Shown here piece by piece: positions 33,290-40,171 of a stretch of DNA of 64,000 bases. Position numbers and translations under genes: made by a program. This stretch comes from Ralstonia pickettii DTP0602 (GTDB lineage Bacteria > Pseudomonadota > Gammaproteobacteria > Burkholderiales > Burkholderiaceae): positions 744,001-808,000 of the forward strand of contig CP006668.1 in NCBI GenBank assembly GCA_000471925.1, given 5' to 3'. The notes beneath the pieces were generated by a model. It was not told the origin of the DNA. It did not search any database and saw only the letters and a program-made list of their open reading frames with translations. Within the stretch, counting starts at the first letter, position 1; the number at the start of each line of letters is the position of its first letter.

Positions 33290-34022
33290 AAAGACCCTCA
33301 TCACCGCGGCGCCGCCGGCGCGCGTGTGGGAGCTGCTGCTCGACCCCAACGTGATGGGCGCCTGCGTGCCCGGCATGGAATCCATCGAAGTGCTCAGCGA
33401 TGTCGAGTACATCGCGCACATGGTGGTCAAGATCGCCTTTATCAACGCGCGTTTCCGGCTGCATACGAAGATCGTCGAGACGCGGGCGCCGCATTACCTG
33501 CGCACCGAGGGCACCGGCGAGGATGCCTCGGTGGCCAGCTCGCTGCGCCAGTCGAGCGAGATCTTCCTGACCGGGCAGGATGATGGCTCGACGCAGCTGC
33601 GGATCAAGGTGCAGGTCGATGTGCTGGGCCGGCTGGGCACCTTCGGCCTGAGCGTGATGAAGACCAAGGCCGACCGCATGTGGGACGAGTTCGGCGCCAA
33701 CCTGCTGGCGCGGCTGTCGCCTGACAACGCAACGGTTGCCGCGCCACAACCTGCGCCCCGGCGGCCGGAAGCCGCTGCGGGACAGGGACCGGTCGCGGTC
33801 AACGGCCATGCGGTGCTGCCGGCGCCATCCGTGCCGGCGGCCGCGGCCATGGGCGGGCTGTTCGCCCGCTGGTTCGGCCGCGGCGAGGCCGCGCGCGGCC
33901 CCCACAGCGACATCTGCGTCGAACTGCGCCGACGTGACGAAACCGTCGTGGTGCGCTGGCCGGCGGCGCATGGCGAGCAGTGCGCGGCCTGGCTGCGCGA
34001 TTACCTGCGCCAGGAGGCATAG
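33279..34022 (+). CDS. CoxG-like SRPBCC-domain protein
   Basis: 247 residues. The first 150 form a CoxG/START-like hydrophobic pocket (PARVWELLLDPNVMGACVPGMESIE). The following region is Pro/Ala-rich and then a hydrophobic AAAMGGLFARWF stretch, and the C-terminal 40 residues are a separate module. CoxG in CO dehydrogenase anchors or assists the enzyme at the membrane. The 11-base overlap with the [2Fe-2S] gene supports a direct partnership. Confidence 0.87.
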   Translation: MEIEKTLITAAPPARVWELLLDPNVMGACVPGMESIEVLSDVEYIAHMVVKIAFINARFRLHTKIVETRAPHYLRTEGTGEDASVASSLRQSSEIFLTGQDDGSTQLRIKVQVDVLGRLGTFGLSVMKTKADRMWDEFGANLLARLSPDNATVAAPQPAPRRPEAAAGQGPVAVNGHAVLPAPSVPAAAAMGGLFARWFGRGEAARGPHSDICVELRRRDETVVVRWPAAHGEQCAAWLRDYLRQEA

Positions 34023-34075
34023 CGGGCGCAGGGCAGGGTTTTGTCCGCAATACGGGTACCCTACGGGTCGCAGGC

Positions 34076-34090
34076 GTGATATATGGGAAC
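34076..34090 (+). promoter_or_regulatory. Single IclR-type site before the second IclR gene
   Basis: GTGATATATGGGAAC resembles the 15-mer of the tandem operators (GT...AAC with ATATATGG as in the copy at 9821). No 16-mer partner is found at the expected distance. It lies 35-49 bases before the ATG at 34125 and may serve autoregulation. Confidence 0.4.
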
Positions 34091-34124
34091 GTTACGCCAA
34101 GACCGAATATTGCAGAGACAGACC

Positions 34125-34976
34125 ATGACTACCGATTCGCCGCAGGATGAGGCCCAGGAGAGCGGCCAGGGTAGCGGCCAGGATAGCGGCCAGGACAAAT
34201 ACATCGTGCCGGGGCTGGAGCGCGGCCTGCGGCTGCTGGGCGAGTTCAGCAGCCGCGAGCGCACCTTGTCGGCCGCCGAGCTGGCGCGCCGGCTCAAGGT
34301 GCCGCGTTCTACCGTGTTCCGGCTGCTGGCCACGCTGGAAATGATGGGCTTCGTCGAGCGCACCGATGGCGGGCGCGAGTTCCGCCTCGGCATGGCGGTG
34401 CTGCGCCTTGGCTTCGACTACCTGGCGTCGCTGGAACTGACCGAGTTGGGCCGGCCGCTGCTGGACCGGCTGCGCGACGAGATCCACTACCCGTGCAACC
34501 TGGTGGTGCGCGACGGTCGCTCGATCGTCTACGTGGCCAAGTCGGTGGCGGCGCGGCCGTTTGCCAGCACGGTCAATGTCGGCACGCGGCTGCCGGCGCA
34601 CGCCACCGTGCTGGGGCGCGTGCTGCTGGAGGACCTGTCGCTGGAAGAGCTGCGCGCGCTGTATCCGGAGGAGCGGCTGGAGGTCTACTCCGAAAGCACC
34701 CCGCGCACCGTCGAGGAGCTGTACGAGATGGTCCAGCGCGACCGCCAGCGCGGCTATGTGCTGCACGAAGGATTCTTCGAGGCCAGCATCTCGACCATCG
34801 CGGCGCCGGTGCGGGACCGCAGCGGGAAGGTCGTGGCGGCGCTGGGCGCGACCATCCCGGCCGCGCGCATCGACCCGGACCAGCTCGACATCGTGGTGGA
34901 AAAGGTCAGGCAGTCGGCCGCCGAGCTGTCGCGCCTGCTCGATTACCGGCCGCAGGTGCCCAAGCCGTTCGTCTGA
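34125..34976 (+). CDS. IclR-family transcriptional regulator (paralogue 2)
   Basis: 283 residues, closely similar to the regulator at 14156 (more than 80% by eye), including the winged helix and almost the whole effector domain. The N-terminal tail differs: it has a Ser-Gly-Gln-rich repeat encoded by three 12-bp DNA repeats. ATG 34125 was chosen because upstream in-frame ATG 34083 falls in the regulatory site and lacks a ribosome site. It follows the Mo-hydroxylase operon by about 100 bases. Confidence 0.9.
   Translation: MTTDSPQDEAQESGQGSGQDSGQDKYIVPGLERGLRLLGEFSSRERTLSAAELARRLKVPRSTVFRLLATLEMMGFVERTDGGREFRLGMAVLRLGFDYLASLELTELGRPLLDRLRDEIHYPCNLVVRDGRSIVYVAKSVAARPFASTVNVGTRLPAHATVLGRVLLEDLSLEELRALYPEERLEVYSESTPRTVEELYEMVQRDRQRGYVLHEGFFEASISTIAAPVRDRSGKVVAALGATIPAARIDPDQLDIVVEKVRQSAAELSRLLDYRPQVPKPFV
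34161..34196 (+). repeat. Three 12-bp tandem repeats in the IclR 5' coding region
   Basis: AGCGGCCAGG plus two variable bases, three times in a row, encoding S-G-Q-G/S-G-Q-D/S-G-Q-D. The paralogue at 14156 has no such repeat, so it arose after duplication. Changes in copy number would keep the reading frame. Confidence 0.85.
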
Positions 34977-35030
34977 CCGGCCATCCGACTGGAAGCGATA
35001 TGCTTACCGCGGAATAGTGCGGAGTCGCCT

Positions 35031-35601
35031 TCAGCGTGAGCGTTCGGGGCGATAACCCATCAGCCCCGACAGGTCGCAGTTTGACCTCTTTCTCCACACG
35101 CTCGCGCAACGTGCCATCGTGCTCGAAGCGCTGCTGCGGCCCCGCCACGCTGATGGCGGCAATCACTTCGCCGTCGGCGCCGCGCACCGGTGCCGCACAG
35201 GAGTCGATGCCCGGTTCGTAGGCAGAAATGCTCCACGCGCAGCCCCGCTCGCGATCGGCGGCCAGGATATCGGCCAGCCGCGCATGGGTGGCCGGGCTCT
35301 GGCCGGTCACGGTCGGCAGCGGGTCCGGCCCCAGCAACTCGCGCAGCGTCTCCGGAGGCAGCTCGGCGATCAGCATCCGGCCGGGCGTGGTCAGGTGCGC
35401 GGCAACACGGCTGCCCACCTGGATATTGCTGACCAGGGCGGCTTCGGGCATATGGCGCAGCAGGTAGAGCGCATGACCGCCGTCGCGCACGACCAGGTAG
35501 GCCGACAGCTGCAGCGACGCGCTGAGACGCGTCAGCACCCGGCCTGCGAAGATGGTCAGGTCGTTGGCCGCCAGCAAACCGGCTGAGATGGCGTCAACCA
35601 A
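35031..35601 (-). pseudogene. Truncated, frameshifted IclR-family regulator
   Basis: On the minus strand, residues like AYLVVRDGGHALYLLRHM, NIQVGSRVAAHLTTPGRML and GIDSCAAPVRGADGEVIAAISVAGP are the IclR effector domain. The DNA-binding part is missing: the open frame begins at about 35601 just before the effector domain. Near the end, the natural C-terminus (CDLSGLMGYRPERSR then stop at 35031-35033) lies in a different frame from the upstream region, so a single-base-scale shift occurred near 35065-35080. The gene therefore lacks both DNA binding and an intact C-terminus. It is different in sequence from the two intact IclR paralogues. Confidence 0.8.
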
Positions 35602-35630
35602 GGGTGAACCCTAGGCCGTGACAGATGGGA

Positions 35631-35668
35631 CAAAAAAGAAAGGCCAGCCGCACATGGCGGCTGGCCTT
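35631..35668 (-). terminator. Intrinsic terminator of the acyl-CoA dehydrogenase operon
   Basis: 12-bp perfect stem AAGGCCAGCCGC / GCGGCTGGCCTT with a 5-base loop. On the minus strand it is followed by TTCTTTTTTG. It lies 38 bases beyond the stop of the first acyl-CoA dehydrogenase gene. Confidence 0.88.
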
Positions 35669-35705
35669 GGAGAACGTCCGCTGCCGGCGGGCGGCGACCT
35701 GCCGC

Positions 35706-36941
35706 TCAGAGCCCGAGCACGAGCTTGGCGATGATGTTGCGCTGGATCTCGTTGGACCCGCCGTAGATCGACGCCTTGCGATAGTTGAAATAGCGCGGCG
35801 CCAGCACCGCGGCATAGTCCGGCCCGACGCGCGGCGCGGCCTCGCGGCCTTGCAGCTCGGCCCAGGTGTCCCGCACGAACGGTAGCGCCGCCGGGCCGGC
35901 GGCTTCCACCGCCAGTTCACTGGCCGCCTGCAGCGTCTCCGTGCCCGTGAGCTTCAGCATGCTCGAAGCCGCGCCGACCGAACTGCCCGATTCCAAGCCC
36001 GAGAACACGCGCAACTCCACCGCTTCGAGCGCCGCGGCGCGCACGTGCAGCGCCGCCAGCTTGCGGCGGAAGGCGGGGTCGTCCAGCAACCGGCCACCGT
36101 CGTCGGCGGGCTGGTCGGCGGCAATGTCGGCAATCTTGGCCAGCTGCTTGCGCAGCATCGGGCTGTAGGTGCCGCCGCGCTCGAACTCCAGCAGGTACTT
36201 GGCACAGGTCCAGCCCTTGCCTTCTTCGCCGATGCGGTTTGTCACCGGCACGCGCACGTTCTCGAAGAAGACCTGGTTCACTTCCTGCTGGCCGGCCATG
36301 GGGCCGTCCAGCGTCGGCAGCGGCGACACCGTGATGCCGGGCGTATGCATGTCGAGCAGCAGGAAGGAGATGCCTTCCTGGCGCTTCGATTCGCGGCTGG
36401 TGCGCACCAGGCAGAACATCCAGTCGGCCCACTGCGCGTGCGTGGTCCAGATCTTGGCGCCGTTCAGGACGTAGTACTCGCCGTCGCCATCGGTGACGCG
36501 CTCCGCGCGCATCTGCAGCGAGGCCAGGTCCGAGCCTGAGTTGGGCTCGGAATACCCCTGGCACCACCAGACGTCGGAAGCCAGGATCGGCGGCAGGAAG
36601 CGCGCCTTCTGCTCGGGCGTGCCGTACTTCATGATCACCGGCGCCACCATCTTCAGGCCCATCGGCGATACCGGCGGGCAGCCGGCGGCGGCCAGCTCGG
36701 ACTGGAAGATAAAGCGCTGGGTCGCGTTCCAGCCCGGGCCGCCGTATTCCTCGGGCCAGTTGGGCGCGGCCCAGCCGCGCGCATGCAGCGCCTTTTGCCA
36801 GCGCACCTGGCCGGCCTTGTCGAGGTAGCCGTTCTTGGACTGCGCCATCATGGCGCGCAGGTCGGCGTCATGGGCCTGGGCGATCCAGGCGCGTACGTCT
36901 TCACGGAACTGCTGGTCTTGCGGGGAGAAATCGAGATGCAT
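35706..36941 (-). CDS. Acyl-CoA dehydrogenase (large, FadE-like)
   Basis: 411 residues. FAD and substrate motifs: WCQGYSEPNSGSDLASL, KIWTTHAQ, and the C-terminal YGGSNEIQRNIIAKLVLGL. The usual catalytic glutamate of short-chain enzymes was not located with certainty. It introduces the 2,3 double bond into an acyl-CoA, passing electrons to ETF. It is the second gene of the minus-strand pair with the other dehydrogenase (48-base gap). Such tandem pairs are typical of branched, cyclic or steroid-like acyl-CoA degradation, where two subunits form one heteromer. Confidence 0.9.
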   Translation of the reverse strand: MHLDFSPQDQQFREDVRAWIAQAHDADLRAMMAQSKNGYLDKAGQVRWQKALHARGWAAPNWPEEYGGPGWNATQRFIFQSELAAAGCPPVSPMGLKMVAPVIMKYGTPEQKARFLPPILASDVWWCQGYSEPNSGSDLASLQMRAERVTDGDGEYYVLNGAKIWTTHAQWADWMFCLVRTSRESKRQEGISFLLLDMHTPGITVSPLPTLDGPMAGQQEVNQVFFENVRVPVTNRIGEEGKGWTCAKYLLEFERGGTYSPMLRKQLAKIADIAADQPADDGGRLLDDPAFRRKLAALHVRAAALEAVELRVFSGLESGSSVGAASSMLKLTGTETLQAASELAVEAAGPAALPFVRDTWAELQGREAAPRVGPDYAAVLAPRYFNYRKASIYGGSNEIQRNIIAKLVLGL

Positions 36942-36989
36942 CGACGGGCCTCGCTGGGATAGTCGTCTGGGTTGGCGGGGAGGCGGGCC

Positions 36990-38144
36990 TTATGCCGCGG
37001 CAGGATAGAGCAGGTCGGCGTAGCGGCGCAGGTGGTGTTCGGCCGAACCCATCTGCAGGTCGATCGCCGTGACGCGCTTGAAGTAGTGGCCTACCGCCAG
37101 TTCTTCGGTGACGCCCATGCCGCCGTGGATCTGCACCGCGGCCTGGCCGACGAAGGCACCCGCCTGGCCTGCCTGGATCTTGGCCGCGCACGCAGCCTGC
37201 GCACGGACCTCCGGCGCACTCGTCGCACTCGCCGCCTGCATCGCCGCCACCTGGGTCAGCCCCACTGACTGCTCGAGCTGCATATACATGTCGGCCATGC
37301 GGTGCTGCAGCACCTGGAAGGTACCGATCGGGACGCCGAACTGCTTGCGCTGGCGCGCGTAGTCGATGGTGTCGGCCAGCATGCGCGCCATCGCGCCGTT
37401 GGCTTCGGCGGCGAGCGCGACCATGGCTTCGTCGCACAAGCGCTCGATCAATGCGAACGCTTCACCTTCGGCGCCGATGCGCTGGCTGGCTGGAACCTGC
37501 ACGCCGTCGAGCAAGACCTCGGCGGCGCGCTGGCCGTCGAAGGTTGGGTACTCGCGCAGACCCACGCCCGGCGTATCGCGCGCGATCCAGAACAGGCTGA
37601 TGCCGTCGCGGTCACGGCGCGTGCCGGCGGTGCGGGCGCTGACCACCAGGTGCGAGGCGAACGGCGCGCCGACCACCGCATGCTTTCGTCCGCTTAGCTT
37701 GTAGCCGTCGCCCTGGCGCGTGGCAGTCGCCTGCACGTCGTGGCGGCAGTAACGGCTGGCGGGTTCAGCGTGGGCCCAGGCCGCGGTCGCTTCGCCGCCG
37801 ATGATGGCCGGCACCCACTGCGCCGCCAGTTCGGGGTTGCCGTGCACCAGCGCGCCGCCGCCCAGCACCACCGTGCCCAGGTAAGGCTCCAGCACCAGGT
37901 GGCGGCCGAACTGCTCCATCACGATCATGTGCTCGGCCGCGCCGCCGCCCAGGCCGCCCAGCGTCTCGGGGAAGGCCGCGCCGAGGATGCCGAGTTCGCG
38001 TGCGAACGCGCGCCAGCAATCCGGGCGCCAGCCCGCGGCGGATTGCGTGGCAGCGCGACGCGCTTCGAAATCATAGTGATCGGCCAGGTAACGCGCGATC
38101 GTGTCGCGCAGCATCGACTGTTCTTCGCTGAACTGGAAATCCAC
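36990..38144 (-). CDS. Acyl-CoA dehydrogenase (second subunit or enzyme)
   Basis: 384 residues from the GTG at 38142-38144, preceded by AAGGAG with 5-base spacing. It shows the typical N-terminal helix (FSEEQSMLRDTIARYLAD), a central barrel and the C-terminal IHGGMGVTEELAVGHYFKR. The long open frame continuing upstream to 40049 is antisense to the ligase gene and is not coding. The FAD contact RKQFGVPIGTFQ is clear. Partnered with the downstream dehydrogenase, perhaps as an alpha2-beta2 heteromer; this is inference from pairing. Confidence 0.88.
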   Translation of the reverse strand: MDFQFSEEQSMLRDTIARYLADHYDFEARRAATQSAAGWRPDCWRAFARELGILGAAFPETLGGLGGGAAEHMIVMEQFGRHLVLEPYLGTVVLGGGALVHGNPELAAQWVPAIIGGEATAAWAHAEPASRYCRHDVQATATRQGDGYKLSGRKHAVVGAPFASHLVVSARTAGTRRDRDGISLFWIARDTPGVGLREYPTFDGQRAAEVLLDGVQVPASQRIGAEGEAFALIERLCDEAMVALAAEANGAMARMLADTIDYARQRKQFGVPIGTFQVLQHRMADMYMQLEQSVGLTQVAAMQAASATSAPEVRAQAACAAKIQAGQAGAFVGQAAVQIHGGMGVTEELAVGHYFKRVTAIDLQMGSAEHHLRRYADLLYPAAA

Positions 38145-38224
38145 CGTGGCTCCTTCGGATTGGGGATGAGACGTGACTGCGGTCGTCTGCCGGGCATGAT
38201 CCGGCCGAGCCGCCGGGTGGCGCA

Positions 38225-38240
38225 TCGTCGCATCGGACGA
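38225..38240. promoter_or_regulatory. 16-bp dyad operator, copy 2 of 5
   Basis: TCGTCGCATCGGACGA, 81 bases upstream of the dehydrogenase GTG (minus strand). Core differs from the other copies by CATC instead of CTTC. Its centre is exactly 80 bases from that of copy 3, which faces the opposite gene. Confidence 0.72.
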
Positions 38241-38304
38241 AGCCGCGCGGCCGGGGCAAAGTCCCGTTTTATGCGGCGCTGCGGCAAACCTTGGCCGCGG
38301 CGCT

Positions 38305-38320
38305 TCGTCGCTTCCGACGA
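38305..38320. promoter_or_regulatory. 16-bp dyad operator, copy 3 of 5
   Basis: TCGTCGCTTCCGACGA, perfect 6-bp arms. It ends 80 bases before the ligase ATG at 38400, mirroring copy 2, so each divergent gene has its own site at the same distance. Confidence 0.75.
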
Positions 38321-38399
38321 TGGTTGAACCGCCGGGCCTTCCCAGAATGCGGGATTGGCAATCGCCTATACCGTGACACCTGTCGAGGAGCTCAACGTC

Positions 38400-39947
38400 A
38401 TGCATCCGCACATCCACGCGCAGCGCACGCCAGACAAGCCGGCCGTCATCATGGGCAGCAGCGGCGCAGTCGTCACCTACCGCGAGCTCGACGCGCGCTC
38501 CAACCAGGTCGCCCAGCTGTTCCGCGCGCGTGGGCTGCGGCCGGGCGACCGCGTCGCCTTCATGGTGGAGAACCATCCGCGGCTGTTCGAGCTGTGCTGG
38601 GGTGCGCAACGCAGCGGCATCGTCTTCATCTGCCTGAGCACGCGGCTGAACGTGGCCGATGCCGCCTACATCGTCAACGACAGTGGCGCGAAGATGCTGG
38701 TGACCACGCAGGCGCAGGCCGAAACCGCCGCGGCGCTGGCCGGGCAGACGCCTAACCTGATCGGCAGGCTGATGCTGGACGGCACCGTGCCAGGCTACGA
38801 GGCCTATGAAACGGTGTTGCGCCGCTGCCCGGCCACGCGCATCGAAGACGAGGCCACCGGCGGCGACATGCTCTATTCCTCCGGCACCACCGGCCGGCCC
38901 AAGGGCGTGTTCGCGGCGCCGGCAAGCCCGCGCATCGACGATCCCACGCCGCTGACGGCGCTGTGCCAGCGGCTCTACGGCTTCGATGCCGACACGCGCT
39001 ACCTGTCGCCCGCGCCGCTGTATCACGCCGCGCCGCTGCGCTACAACATGACCGTGCAGGCGCTGGGCGGCACCTCGGTGGTGATGGAGCATTTCGACGC
39101 GGAGCAGTTCCTGCAGCTGGTGCAGCAGCACCGCATCACGCATACGCAGCTGGTGCCGACGATGTTCTCGCGCATGCTCAAGCTGTCCGAGGCGCAGCGG
39201 CTCGCGTACGACGTATCGTCGCTGCGCGTGGCGATCCACGCGGCCGCGCCGTGCCCGGTGCAGGTCAAGGAAGCGATGATCGACTGGTGGGGCCCGGTGA
39301 TCTGGGAGTACTACGCCGGCACCGAAGGCAACGGCGTGACCGTGGTCAGCACCCAGGAGTGGCAGCAGCGCAAGGGCACGGCGGGGCGGGCGATGATCGG
39401 CAAGCTGTGTATCTGCGGCCCGGACGGCGAGCTGATGCCGCCGGGCGAGCCAGGCACGATCTACTTTGCCGAGGGCCGCGCCTTCGCCTACCACAACGAC
39501 GACGCCAAGACCGCGGAGTCGCGCCACCCGCAGCATCCGGACTGGAGCACCATCGGCGATATCGGCTACGTGGACGAGGAGGGCTACCTGTATCTGACCG
39601 ACCGCAAGGCCAACATGATCATCTCCGGCGGCGTCAACATCTATCCGCAGGAGGCCGAGAACCTGCTGATGACGCACCCCAAGGTGATGGACGTGGCCGT
39701 GATCGGCGTGCCCAACGAAGACTTCGGCGAAGAGGTCAAGGCCGTGGTGCAGCCCATCGACATGGCGCAGGCCGGGCCGGAACTGGCCGCCGAGCTGATC
39801 GCCTTCTGCCGCGCTAGTTTGTCCTCGATCAAGTGCCCACGCTCGGTGGACTTCGCCGCCGAGCTGCCGCGCCTGCCGACCGGCAAGCTGCTCAAGCGGC
39901 TGCTGCGCGACCGCTACTGGGCCGGGCACGCCAACAAGCTGGTGTGA
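38400..39947 (+). CDS. AMP-forming acid--CoA ligase
   Basis: 515 residues. Phosphate loop YSSGTTGRPKG near residue 160, YYAGTEGNG for the A5 region, IGDIGYVDEEGYLYLTDR and the C-terminal PRLPTGKLLKR lysine. It activates a carboxylic acid as CoA thioester for the following dehydrogenases. ATG 38400 follows GAGGAG; the longer frame starting TTG 38355 was rejected. It is divergent from the dehydrogenase operon and not closely similar to the ligase at 5702. Confidence 0.93.
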   Translation: MHPHIHAQRTPDKPAVIMGSSGAVVTYRELDARSNQVAQLFRARGLRPGDRVAFMVENHPRLFELCWGAQRSGIVFICLSTRLNVADAAYIVNDSGAKMLVTTQAQAETAAALAGQTPNLIGRLMLDGTVPGYEAYETVLRRCPATRIEDEATGGDMLYSSGTTGRPKGVFAAPASPRIDDPTPLTALCQRLYGFDADTRYLSPAPLYHAAPLRYNMTVQALGGTSVVMEHFDAEQFLQLVQQHRITHTQLVPTMFSRMLKLSEAQRLAYDVSSLRVAIHAAAPCPVQVKEAMIDWWGPVIWEYYAGTEGNGVTVVSTQEWQQRKGTAGRAMIGKLCICGPDGELMPPGEPGTIYFAEGRAFAYHNDDAKTAESRHPQHPDWSTIGDIGYVDEEGYLYLTDRKANMIISGGVNIYPQEAENLLMTHPKVMDVAVIGVPNEDFGEEVKAVVQPIDMAQAGPELAAELIAFCRASLSSIKCPRSVDFAAELPRLPTGKLLKRLLRDRYWAGHANKLV

Positions 39948-40171
39948 CACCAGTGCCGGCGGCGCGGTGCTGCCAGCGCCGGCCGCCGGATCTCCCTTTG
40001 CTGCGTCGCCCGTACTCTGCCTGAAACGCGCCGGCCATCGCACCGCCACTGTTTACGCCATAATTCCGTGTTCCATCCCAGTCACGCCCGCCCCGGCCTG
40101 CACCGCAGAGAAGGGCAGGCGTGTTGCTCCGCCCGCGGCGGCGGCCATGCGCGCAAGACAACAACACGCCA

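Noticed and set aside
36990..40049. A 1,019-codon open frame on the minus strand
   Set aside because: Only its last 384 codons are the acyl-CoA dehydrogenase. The rest is antisense to the CoA ligase and intergenic DNA, with no family pattern, and a GTG with AAGGAG marks the true start.
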